This document shows, in pieces, positions 49,262 to 61,528 of a stretch of DNA of 64,000 bases; the first letter of the stretch is position 1; every line of letters begins with the position of its first letter. Under the pieces are notes generated by a model. It was not told the origin of the DNA and did no database searches. It was given only the letters and a program-made list of their open reading frames with translations. Position numbers and translations under genes: made by a program. This DNA comes from Bombus terrestris (Eukaryota; Arthropoda; Insecta; Hymenoptera; Apidae), in assembly GCF_910591885.1 (NCBI RefSeq), contig NW_025963555.1:3038001-3102000 (forward strand), in the 5' to 3' direction.

Positions 49262-49982
49262 TTGAATGTCCCAATGTGCCAAACCGTTGGATTGTGACAC
49301 ACCTCTCCGCGACCCTCTCTCACCGTGCTCGCTCGAAAGCTATAGCCTAACCGAAAACCAAACCCTCTTTCGTTAGTCATTTGACATGGAGGCGACTTGT
49401 TTCAAATTTGGGAACGTGTCGGATCGGATGTGTGGTTGGACTAAATTTTTACGAGCGAGCGGAGCGAGCGAGCAACGATCACAATTTCCAAGCTATACAT
49501 ATAGCTTATATTGACTTGCATATATTTCGTGTTATTACCTAATTTTGTCAGCCATTCCTGACATCACATTGCACTGTACTATGTGGAAATAGTACTATTT
49601 ATGTGAAACTATTCATAGACTGTAAACATTTGTCAGTAGGCAATAGGATAAAGACTTCCGGCTCCTCGGGCTGGTGCGAATATTTCAATGTCCGTATGTG
49701 CCAAACCGTTGGTTTGTGACACACCTTTACCCGTCTCTCGCTCGCTGCGCTCGCTCGAAAGCTATAGCCAAACCTAAAACCAATCCATCTTGCGTTCATT
49801 ATTCGATATGGTGGCGACATATTTCGAATTTGCGAACGAGTCGGATCGGTTGTGAGGTTGGACTAGATTTTTACGAGCGAGCGGAGCGAGCGAGCAACGG
49901 TCACAATTTCCAAGCTATACATATACCTTATATTGCCTTGCATATATTTCGTGTTATTACCTAATTTTGTCAGCCATTTCTG
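49262..49982. repeat. 6-monomer-spaced block, copy 2
   Basis: Counterpart of 46730-47450 with private changes CCCTCTCTCACC near 49313 and GCCATTCCTGAC near 49552. Confidence 0.85.
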
Positions 49983-50442
49983 ACATCACATTGCACTGTA
50001 CTATGTGGAAATAGTACTATTTATGAGAAACTATTCATAAACCGTAAACATTTGTCGGTAGGCAATAGGATAAAGACTTCCGGCTCCTCGGGCTGGTGCG
50101 AATGTTTGATTGTCCCAATGTGCCAAACCGTTGGATTGTGACACACCTCTCCGCGACCCTCGCTCACCGTGCTCGCTCGAAAGCTATAGCCTAACCTAAA
50201 ACCAATCCCTCTTGCGTTAGTCACTCGACATGGAGGCGACTTATTTCAAATTTGGGAAAGTGTCGGATCGGATGTGAGGTTGGACTAAATTTTTACGAGC
50301 GAGCGGAGCGAGCGAGCAACGATCACAACTTCCAAGATATACATATACCTTATATTGCCTTGCATATATTTCGTGTTATTACCTAATTTTGTCAGCCATT
50401 TCGGACATTAGATTGCACTGTAGTATGCGGAAATAGTACTAT

Positions 50443-50863
50443 TTATGTGAAACTATTCATAAACTGTAAACATTTATCAGTAGGCAATAGGACAAAGACT
50501 TCCGGCTCCTCGGGCAGGTGCAAATATTTCAATGTCACCATGTGCCAAACCGTGGATTGTGACACACCTCTCCGCGACCCTCGCTCACCGTGCTCGCTCG
50601 AAAGCTATAGCCTAACCGAAAACCAATCCCTCTTGCGTTCATTATTCTATATGGCGGCGACATATTTGGAATTTGCGAACGTGTCGAATCGGTTGTGGGG
50701 TTGGACAGGATTTTTACGAGCGAGCGGAGCGAGCGAGCAACGATCACAAATTGCAAGCCATACATATACCTTATATTGCCTTGCATATATTTCGTGTCAT
50801 TACCGAATATTGTCAGACATTTCGGACATCACATTGCACTGTTCTATGTGGAAATAGTACTAT
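50443..50863. repeat. 421-bp monomer, 1-bp loss
   Basis: AAACCGTGGATTG at 50548-50560 stands in place of AAACCGTTGGATTG. Same change as at 55598 and 59817, although this copy continues with a beta segment and the other two with alpha. Confidence 0.88.
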
Positions 50864-51285
50864 TTATGTGAAACTATTCATAAACTGTAAACATTTATCA
50901 GTAGGCAATAGGACAAAGACTTCCGGCTCCTCGGGCTGGTGCAAATATTTCAATGTCACCATGTGCCAAACCGTTGGATTGTGACACTCCTCTCCGCGTC
51001 CCTCGCTCGCCATGCTCGCTCGAAAGCTATAGCCTAACCGAAAACCAATCCCTCTTGCGTTAGTCATTCGACATGGAGGCGACTTATTTCAAATTTGTGA
51101 ACGTGTCGGATCGGATGTGAGGTTGGACAAAATTTTTACGAGCGAGCGGAGCGAGCGAGCAACGATGACAATTTCCAAGCTATACATATACCTTATATTG
51201 CCTTGCATATAATTCGTGTTATTACCTACTTTTGTCAGCCATTTCGGACATCACATTGCACTGTGGTATGTGGAAATAATACTAT

Positions 51286-51698
51286 TTATGTGAAACTATT
51301 CATAAACTGTATACATTTGTCAGTAGGAAATAGGATAAAGACTTCCGGCACCTCGGGCTGGTGCGAATATTTCAATGTCCGTATGTGCCAAACCGTTGGT
51401 TTGTGACACACCTTTACGCGTATCTCGCTCGCTGCGCTCGCTCGAAAACTATAGCCTAACCTAAAACCACTTCATCTTGCGTTCATTATTCGATATGGTG
51501 GCGACATATTTCGAATTTGCGAACGTGTCGGATCGGTTGTGAGGTTGGACAGGATTTATTCGAGCGAGCAAGCAACGATCACAATTTCCAAGCTATACAT
51601 ATACCGTATATTGCCTTGCATATATTTCGTGTTATTACCTAATTTTGTCAGACATTTCGGACATCACATTGCACTGTACGATGTGGGGATAGTACTAT
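51286..51698. repeat. 413-bp monomer, 9-bp loss in arm B
   Basis: Short arm CGAGCGAGCAAG at 51561-51572, preceded by GGATTTATT. Confidence 0.9.
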
Positions 51699-52542
51699 TT
51701 ATGTGAAACTATTCATAAACTGTATACATTTGTCAGTAGGCAATAAGATAAATACTTCCGGCACCTGGGGCTGGTGCGAATATTTGAATGTCCCAATGTG
51801 CCAAACCGTTGGATTGTGACACACCTCTCCGCGACCCTCGCTCACCGTGCTCGCTCGAAAGCTATAGCCTAACCGAAAACCAAACCCCCTTTCGTTCATT
51901 ATTCGATATGGCGGCGACATATTTGGAATTTGCGAACGTGTCGAATCGGTTGTGGGGTTGGACAGGATTTTTACGAGCGAGCGGAGCGAGCGAGCAACGA
52001 TCACAAATTGCAAGCCATACATATACCTTATATTGCCTTGCATATATTTCGTGTCATTACCGAATATTGTCAGACATTTCGGACATCACATTGCACTGTT
52101 CTATGTGGAAATAGTACTATTTATGTGAAACTATTCATAAACTGTATACATTTGTCAGTAGGCAATAGGATATAGACTTCCGGCTCCTCGGGCTGGTGCA
52201 AATATTTCAATGTCCGTATGTGCCAAACCGTTGGTTTGTGACACACCTTTACCCGACTCTCGCTCGCTGCGCTCGCTCGAAAGCTATAGCCTAACCGAAA
52301 ACCAAACCCTCTTGCGTTAGTCATTTGACATGGAGGCGACTTGTTTCAAATTTGGGAACGTGTCGGATCGGATGTGTGGTTGGACTAAATTTTTACGAGC
52401 GAGCGGAGCGAGCGAGCAACGATCACAGTTTCCAAGCTATACATATAGCTTATATTGACTTGCATATATTTCGTGTTATTACCTAATTTTGTCAGCCATA
52501 TCTGACATCACATTGCACTGTACTATGTGGAAATAGTACTAT

Positions 52543-52955
52543 TTATGTGAAACTATTCATAAACTGTAAATATTTGTCAGTAGGCAATAGGACAAAGACT
52601 TCCGGCTCCTCGGGCTGGTGCAAATATTTCAATGTCACCATGTGCCAAACCGTTGGATTGTGACACCCCTCTCCGCGTCCCTCGCTCACCATGCTCGCTC
52701 GAAAGCTATAGCCTAACCGAAAACCAATCCCTCTTGCGTCAGTCATTCGATATGGAGGCGACTTATTTCAAATTTGGGAAAGTGTCGGGTCGGATGTGAG
52801 GTTGGACTAAATTTTTACGAGCGAGCGAGCAACGATCACAACTTCCAAGATATACATATACCTTATATTGCATTGCATATATTTCGTGTTATTACCTAAT
52901 TTTGTCAGCCATTTCGGACATTAGATTGCACTGTAGTATGCGGAAATAGTACTAT
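52543..52955. repeat. 413-bp monomer, 9-bp loss in arm B
   Basis: Short arm CGAGCGAGCGAG at 52818-52829. Confidence 0.9.
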
Positions 52956-53090
52956 TTATGTGAAACTATTCATAAACTGTAAACATTTATCAGTAGGCTG
53001 TAGGATAAAGACTTCCGGCTCCTCGGGATGTTGCGAATATTTCAATGTCCCCATGTGCCAAACCGTTGGATTGTGACACACCTCTCCGCG

Positions 53091-56000
53091 TCCTGCGCTC
53101 GCCGTGCTTGCTCGAAAGCTATAGCCTAACCTAAAACCAATCCCTCTCGCGTTAGTCATTCGACATGGAGGCGACTTATTTCAAATTTGGGAAAGTGTCG
53201 GATCGGATGTGAGGTTGGACTAAATTTTTACGAGCGAGCGGAGCGAGCGAGCAACGATCACAACTTCCAAGATATACATATACCTTATAATGCCTTGCAT
53301 ATATTTCGTGTTATTACCTAATTTTGTCAGCCATTTCGGACATTAGATTGCACTGTGGTATGCGGAAATAGTACTATTTATGTGAAACTATTCATAAACT
53401 GTAAACATTTATCAGTAGGCAATAGGACAAAGACTTCCGGCTCCTCGGGCTGGTGCAAATATTTCAATGTCACCATGTGCCAAACCGTTGGATTGTGACA
53501 CTCCTCTCCGCGTCCCTCGCTCGCCATGCTCGCTCGAAAGCTATAGCCTAACCGAAAACCAATCCCTCTTGCGTTAGTCATTCGACATGGAGGCGACTTA
53601 TTTCAAATTTGTGAACGTGTCGGATCGGATGTGAGGTTGGACAAGATTATTACGAGCGAGCGGAGCGAGCGAGCAACGATCACAATTTCCAAGCTATACA
53701 TATACCGTATATTGCCTTGCATATATTTCGTGTTATTACCTAATTTTGTCAGACATTTCGGACATCACATTGCACTGTACGATGTGGGGATAGTACTATT
53801 TATGTGAAACTATTCATAAACTGTATACATTTGTCAGTTGGCAATAGGATAAAGACTTCCGGCTCCTCGGGCTGGTGCGAATATTTGAATGTCCCAATGT
53901 GCCACACCGTTGGATTGTGACACACCTCTCCGCGACCCTCGCTCACCGTGCTCACTCGAAAGCTATAGCCTAACCGAAAACCAATCCCTCTTGCGTTCAT
54001 TATTCGATATGGCGGCGACATATTTCGAATTTGCGAACGTGTCGAATCGGTTGTGAGGTTGGACAGGATTTTTACGAGCGAGCGGAGCGAGCGAGCAACG
54101 ATCACAAATTGCAAGCCATACATATACCTTATATTGCCTTGCATATATTTCGTGTCATTACCGAATATTGTCAGACACTTCGGACATCACATTGCACTGT
54201 TCTATGTGGAAATAGTACTATTTATATGAAACTATTTATAAACTGTAAACATTTGTCAGTAGGCAATAGGATAAAGACTTCCGGCTCCTCGGGCCGGTGC
54301 GAATATTTGAATGTCCCCATGTGCCAAACCGTTGGTTTGTGACACACCTTTACCCGACTCTCGCTCGCTGCGCTCGCTCGAAAGCTATAGCCTAACTGAA
54401 AACCAAACCCTCTTGCGTTAGTCATTTGACATGGAGGCGACTTGTTTCAAATTTTCGAACGTGTCGTATCGGATGTGTGGTTGGACTAAATTTTTACGAG
54501 CGAGCGGAGCGAGCGAGCAACGATCACAATTTCCAAGCTATACATATAGCTTATATTGACTTGCATATATTTCGTGTTATTACCTAATTTTGTCAGCCAT
54601 ATCTGACATCACATTGCACTGTACTATGTGGAAATAGTACTATTTATGTGAAACTATTCATAAACTGTAAATATTTGTCAGTAGGCAATAGGACAAAGAC
54701 TTCCGGCTCCTCGGGCTGGTGCAAATATTTCAATGTCACCATGTGCCAAACCGTTGGATTGTGACACTCCTCTCCGCGTCCCTCGCTCGCCATGCTCGCT
54801 CGAAAGCTATAGCCTAACCGAAAACCAATCCCTCTTGCGTTAGTCATTCGACATGGAGGCGGCTTATTTCAAATTTGTGAACGTGTCGGATCGGATGTGA
54901 GGTTGGACAAGATTATTACGAGCGAGCGGAGCGAGCGAGCAACGATCACAATTTCCAAGCTATACATATACCTTATATTGCCTTGCATATAATTCGTGTT
55001 ATTACCTACTTTTGTCAGCCATTTCGGACATCACATTGCACTGTGGTATGTGGAAATAATACTATTTATGTGAAACTATTCATAAACTGTATACATTTGT
55101 CAGTAGGCAATAGGATAAAGACTTCCGGCTCCTCGGGCTGGTGCGAATATTTGAATGTCCCAATGTGCCAAACCGTTGGATTGTGACACACCTCTCCGCG
55201 ACCCTCGCTCGCCGTGCTCGCTCGAAAGCTATAGCCTAACCTAAAACCAATCCCTCTTGCGTTAGTCATTCGACATGGGGGCGACTTATTTCAAATTTGG
55301 GAAAGTGTCGGATCGGATGTGAGGTTGGACTAAATTTTTACGAGCGAGCGGAGCGAGCGAGCAACGATCACAACTTCCAAGATATACATATACCTTATAT
55401 TGCCTTGCATATATTTCGTGTTATTACCTAATTTTGTCAGCCATTTCGGACATTAGATTGCACTGTAGTATGCGGAAATAGTACTATTTATGTGAAACTA
55501 TTCATAAACTGTAAACATTTATCAGTAGGCAATAGGACAAAGACTACCGGCTCCTCGGGCAGGTGCAAATATTTCAATGTCACCATGTGCCAAACCGTGG
55601 ATTGTGACACTCCTCTCCGCGTCCCTCGCTCGCCATGCTCGCTCGAAAGCTATAGCCTAACCGAAAACCAATCCCTCTTGCGTTAGTCATTCGACATGTA
55701 GGCGACTTATTTCAAATTTGTGAACGTGTCGGATCGGATGTGAGGTTGGACAAAATTTTTACGAGCGAGCGGAGCGAGCGAGCAACGATCACAATTTCCA
55801 AGCTATACATATACCTTATATTGCCTTGCATATATTTCGTGTTATTACCTAATTTTGTCAGCCATTTCTGACATCACATTGCACTGTACTATGTGGAAAT
55901 AGTACTATTTATGTGAAACTATTCATAAACTGTATACATTTGTCAGTAGGCAATAGGATAAAGACTTCCGGCTCCTCGGGCTGGTGCGAATATTTGAATG

Positions 56001-57309
56001 TCCCAATGTGCCAAACCGTTGGATTGTGACACACCTCTCCGCGACCCTCGCTCACCGTGCTCACTCGAAAGCTATAGCCTAACCGAAAACCAATCCCTCT
56101 TGCGTTCATTATTCGATATGGCGGCGACATATTTCGAATTTGCGAACGTGTCGAATCGGTTGTGAGGTTGGACAGGATTTTTACGAGCGAGCGGAGCGAG
56201 CGAGCAACGGTCACAATTTCCAAGCTATACATATACCATATATTGCCTTGCATATATTTCGTGTTATTACCTTATTTTGTCAGCCATTTCGGACACCACA
56301 TTGCACTGTACTATGTGGAAATAGTACTATTTATGAGAAACTATTCATAAACTGTAAACATTTGTCGGTAATCAATAGGATAAAGACTTCCGGCTCCTCG
56401 GGCCGGTGCGAATATTTGAATGTCCCCATGTGCCAAACCGTTGGTTTGTGACACACCTTTACCCGTCTCTCGCTCGCTGCGCTCGCTCGAAAGCTATAGC
56501 CTAACCGAAAACCAATCCCTCTGGCGTTAGTCATTCGACATGGAGGCGACTTATTTCAAATTTGGGAAAGTGTCGGTTCGGATGTGAGGTTGGACTAAAT
56601 TCTTACGAGCGAGCGGAGCGAGCGAACAACGATCACAATTTCCAAGCTACACATATACCTTATATTGCCATGCATATATTTCGTGTTAGTACCTAATTTT
56701 GTCAGCCATATCTGACATCACATTGCACTGTACTATGTGGAAATAGTACAATTTATGTGAAACTATTCATAAACTGTAAACATTTGTCAGTAGGCAATAG
56801 GACAAAGACTTCCGGCTCCTCGGGCTGGTGCAAATATTTCAATGTCACCATGTGCCAAACCGTTGGATTGTGACACTCCTCTCCGCGTCACTCGCTCGCC
56901 ATGCTCGCTCGAAAGCTATAGCCTAACCGAAAACCAATCCCTCTTGCGTCAGTCATTCGATATGGAGGCGACTTATTTCAAATTTGGGAAAGTGTCGGGT
57001 CGGATGTGAGGTTGGACTAAATTCTTACGAGCGAGCGGAGCGAGCGAGCAACGATCACAATTTCCAAGCTACACATATACCTTATATTGCCATGCATATA
57101 TTTCGTGTTAGCACCTAATTTTGTCAGCCATATCTGACATCACATTGCACTGTACTATGTGGAAATAGTACTATTTATGTGAAACTATTCATAAACTGTA
57201 AACATTTGTCAGTAGGCAATAGGACAAAGACTTCCGGCTCCTCGGGCTGGTGCAAATATTTCAATGTCACCATGTGCCAAACCGTTGGATTGTGACACAC
57301 CTCTCCGCG
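53091..57309. repeat. 10-monomer HOR, unit 1 (4219 bp)
   Basis: Repeats at 57310-61528 with a 4219-bp period (10 x 422 minus a 1-bp loss). In the core of the unit the types run beta, four alpha, beta, four alpha, so the unit is a doubled pentamer. Diagnostic marks are GTGCTCACTCGAAAGC, GACAAGATTATTACG, AACCGTGGATTG (the 1-bp loss), GACATGTAGGCGAC and TTGCCATGCATATATTTCGTGTTAG. Confidence 0.92.
55488..55908. repeat. 421-bp monomer, 1-bp loss
   Basis: AAACCGTGGATTG at 55592-55604. Marks the 10-monomer HOR unit 1. Confidence 0.9.
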
Positions 57310-57413
57310 TCCCGCGCTCACCGTGCTCGCTCGAAAGCTATAGCCTAACCTAAAACCAATCCCTCTTGCGTTAGTCATTCGACATGGAGGCGACTTATTT
57401 CAAATTTGGGAAA
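56992..57413. repeat. Single-monomer duplication inside the 10-monomer HOR
   Basis: Closely resembles the preceding 422 bp over most of its length. Both share GGACTAAATTCTTACGAGC, CCAAGCTACACATATACC and TTGCCATGCATATATTTCG, with GTTAGTACC near 56688 and GTTAGCACC near 57107. The pair is also present in unit 2 (near 60820 and 61240), so this duplication predates the copying of the 10-monomer unit. Confidence 0.82.
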
Positions 57414-60400
57414 GTGTCGGATCGGATGTGAGGTTGGACTAAATTTTTACGAGCGAGCGGAGCGAGCGAGCAACGATCACAACTTCCAAGATATACATAT
57501 ACCTTATAATGCCTTGCATATATTTCGTGTTATTACCTAATTTTGTCAGCCATTTCGGACATTAGATTGCACTGTGGTATGCGGAAATAGTACTATTTAT
57601 GTGAAACTATTCATAAACTGTAAACATTTATCAGTAGGCAATAGGACAAAGACTTCCGGCTCCTCGGGCTGGTGCAAATATTTCAATGTCACCATGTGCC
57701 AAACCGTTGGATTGTGACACTCCTCTCCGCGTCCCTCGCTCGCCATGCTCGCTCGAAAGCTATAGCCTAACCGAAAACCAATCCCTCTTACGTTAGTCAT
57801 TCGACATGGAGGCGACTTATTTCAAATTTGTGAACGTGTCGGATCGGATGTGAGGTTGGACAAGATTATTACGAGCGAGCGGAGCGAGCGAGCAACGATC
57901 ACAATTTCCAAGCTATACATATACCTTATATTGCCTAGCATATAATTCGTGTTACTACCTACTTTTGTCAGCCATTTCGGACATCACATTGCACTGTGGT
58001 ATGTGGAAATAATACTATTTATGTGAAACTATTCTTAAACTGTATACATTTGTCAGTAGGCAATAGGATAAAGACTTCCGGCTCCTCGGGCTGGTGCGAA
58101 TATTTGAATGTCCCAATGTGCCAAACCGTTGGATTGTGACACACCTCTCCGCGACCCTCGCTCACCGTGCTCACTCGAAAGCTATAGCCTAACCGAAAAC
58201 CAATCCCTCTTGCGTTCATTATTCGATATGGCGGCGACATATTTCGAATTTGCGAACGTGTCGAATCGGTTGTGAGGTTGGACAGGATTTTTACGAGCGA
58301 GCGGAGCGAGCGAGCAACGATCACAAATTGCAAGCCATACATATACCTTATATTGCCTTGCATATATTTCGTGTCATTACCGAATATTGTCAGACACTTC
58401 GGACATCACATTGCACTGTTCTATGTGGAAATAGTACTATTTATATGAAACTATTTATAAACTGTAAACATTTGTCAGTAGGCAATAGGATAAAGACTTC
58501 CGGCTCCTCGGGCCGGTGCGAATATTTGAATGTCCCCATGTGCCAAACCGTTGGTTTGTGACACACCTTTACCCGACTCTCGCTCGCTGCGCTCGCTCGA
58601 AAGCTATAGCCTAACCGAAAACCAAACCCTCTTGCGTTAGTCATTTGACATGGAGGCGACTTGTTTCAAATTTGGGAACGTGTCGGATCGGATGTGTGGT
58701 TGGACTAAATTTTTACGAGCGAGCGGAGCGAGCGAGCAACGATCACAATTTCCAAGCTATACATATAGCTTATATTGACTTGCATATATTTCGTGTTATT
58801 ACCTAATTTTGTCAGCCATATCTGACATCACATTGCACTGTACTATGTGGAAATAGTACTATTTATGTGAAACTATTCATAAACTGTAAACATTTGTCAG
58901 TAGGCAATAGGATAAAGACTTCCGGCTCCTCGGGCTGGTGCAAATATTTCAATGTCCCCATGTGCCAAACCGTTGGATTGTGACACACCTCTCCGCGTCC
59001 CTCGCTCGCCATGCTCGCTCGAAAGCTATAGCCTATCCGAAATCCAATCCCTCTTGCGTTAGTCATTCGACATGCAGGCGACTTATTTCAAATTTCTGAA
59101 CGTGTCGGATCGGATGTGAGGTTGGACAGGATTTTTTCGAGCGAGCGGATCGAGCGAGCAACGATCACAATTTCCAAGCTATACATATACCTTATATTGC
59201 CTTGCATATAATTCGTGTTATTACCTACTTTTGTCAGCCATTTCGGACATCACATTGCACTGTGGTATGTGGAAATAATACTATTTATGTGAAACTATTC
59301 ATAAACTGTATACATTTGTCAGTAGGCAATAGGATAAAGACTTCCGGCTCCTCGGGCTGGTGCGAATATTTGAATGTCCCCATGTGCCAAACCGTTGGAT
59401 TGTGACACACCTCTCCGCGACCCTCGCTCGCCGTGCTCGCTCGAAAGCTATAGCCTAACCGAAAACCAATCCCTCTTGCGTTAGTCATATGACATGGAGG
59501 CGACTTATTTCAAATTTGGGAAAGTGTCGGATCGGATGTGAGGTTGGACTAAATTTTTACGAGCGAGCGGAGCGAGCGAGCAACGATCACAACTTCCAAG
59601 ATATACATATACCTTATATTGCCTTGCATATATTTCGTGTTATTACCTAATTTTGTCAGCCATTTCGGACATTAGATTGCACTGTAGTATGCGGAAATAG
59701 TACTATTTATGTGAAACTATTCATAAACTGTAAACATTTATCAGTAGGCAATAGGACAAAGACTTCCGGCTCCTCGGGCAGGTGCAAATATTTCAATGTC
59801 ACCATGTGCCAAACCGTGGATTGTGACACTCCTCTCCGCGTCCCTCGCTCGCCATGCTCGCTCGAAAGCTATAGCCTAACCGAAAACCAATCCCTCTTGC
59901 GTTAGTCATTCGACATGTAGGCGACTTATTTCAAATTTGTGAACGTGTCGGATCGGATGTGAGGTTGGACAAAATTTTTACGAGCGAGCGGAGCGAGCGA
60001 GCAACGATCACAATTTCCAAGCTATACATATACCTTATATTGCCTTGCATATAATTCGTGTTATTACCTACTTTTGTCAGCCATTTCGGACATCACATTG
60101 CACTGTGGTATGTGGAAATAATACTATTTATGTGAAACTATTCATAAACTGTATACATTTGTCAGTAGGCAATAGGATAAAGACTTCCGGCTCCTCGGGC
60201 TGGTGCGAATATTTGAATGTCCCAATGTGCCAAACCGTTGGATTGTGACACACCTCTCCGCGACCCTCGCTCACCGTGCTCACTCGAAAGCTATAGCCTA
60301 ACCGAAAACCAATCCCTCTTGCGTTCATTATTCGATATGGCGGCGACATATTTCGAATTTGCGAACGTGTCGAATCGGTTGTGAGGTTGGACAGGATTTT

Positions 60401-61528
60401 TACGAGCGAGCGGAGCGAGCGAGCAACGGTCACAAATTCCAAGCTATACATATACCATATATTGCCTTGCATATATTTCGTGTTATTACCTTATTTTGTC
60501 AGCCATTTCGGACACCACATTGCACTGTACTATGTGGAAATAGTACTATTTATGAGAAACTATTCATAAACTGTAAACATTTGTCGGTAATCAATAGGAT
60601 AAAGACTTCCGGCTCCTCGGGCCGGTGCGAATATTTGAATGTCCCCATGTGCCAAACCGTTGGTTTGTGACACACCTTTACCCGTCTCTCGCTCGCTGCG
60701 CTCGCTCGAAAGCTATAGCCTAACCGAAAACCAATCCCTCTGGCGTTAGTCATTCGACATGGAGGCGACTTATTTCAAATTTGGGAAAGTGTCGGTTCGG
60801 ATGTGAGGTTGGACTAAATTCTTACGAGCGAGCGGAGCGAGCGAGCAACGATCACAATTTCCAAGCTACACATATACCTTATATTGCCATGCATATATTT
60901 CGTGTTAGTACCTAATTTTGTCAGCCATATCTGACATCACATTGCACTGTACTATGTGGAAATAGTACTATTTATGTGAAACTATTCATAAACTGTAAAC
61001 ATTTGTCAGTAGGCAATAGGACAAAGACTTCCGGCTCCTCGGGCTGGTGCAAATATTTCAATGTCACCATGTGCCAAACCGTTGGATTGTGACACTCCTC
61101 TCCGCGTTACTCGCTCGCCATGCTCGCTCGAAAGCTATAGCCTAACCGAAAACCAATCCCTCTTGCGTCAGTCATTCGATATGGAGGCGACTTATTTCAA
61201 ATTTGGGAAAGTGTCGGGTCGGATGTGAGGTTGGACTAAATTCTTACGAGCGAGCGGAGCGAGCGAGCAACGATCACAATTTCCAAGCTACACATATACC
61301 TTATATTGCCATGCATATATTTCGTGTTAGTACCTAATTTTGTCAGCCATATCTGACATCACATTGCACTGTACTATGTGGAAATAGTAGTATTTATGTG
61401 AAACTATTCATAAACTGTAAACATTTGTCAGTAGGCAATAGGACAAAGACTTCCGGCTCCTCGGGCTGGTGCAAATATTTCAATGTCACCATGTGCCAAA
61501 CCGTTGGATTGTGACACACCTCTCCGCG
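57310..61528. repeat. 10-monomer HOR, unit 2 (4219 bp)
   Basis: Counterpart of unit 1 with few differences in most monomers. The monomer at 58863 departs in a patch (GATAAAGAC, AATGTCCCCATG, CCTATCCGAAATCC, GACATGCAGGCG, GAGCGGATCGAGC) while its flanks match, which suggests conversion. At the 55909/60128 position, unit 2 has CATATAATTCGTG and CCTACTTTTG upstream where unit 1 has CATATATTTCGTG and CCTAATTTTG. Confidence 0.92.
59707..60127. repeat. 421-bp monomer, 1-bp loss
   Basis: AAACCGTGGATTG at 59811-59823. Marks the 10-monomer HOR unit 2. Confidence 0.9.

Larger units (their letters stand above)
49983..53090. repeat. Irregular monomers before the 10-monomer HOR
   Basis: Monomers 50021 to 52543, with no clean local period. 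Two beta monomers (landmarks 50443 and 51699) share ATATTTGGAATTTGCG and GGTTGTGGGGTTGG, at an offset of 1256 bp. Three shortened monomers lie here (1-bp, 9-bp and 9-bp losses). The last part, 52700-53390, matches 63240-63929 at an offset of 10539 bp. Confidence 0.78.
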
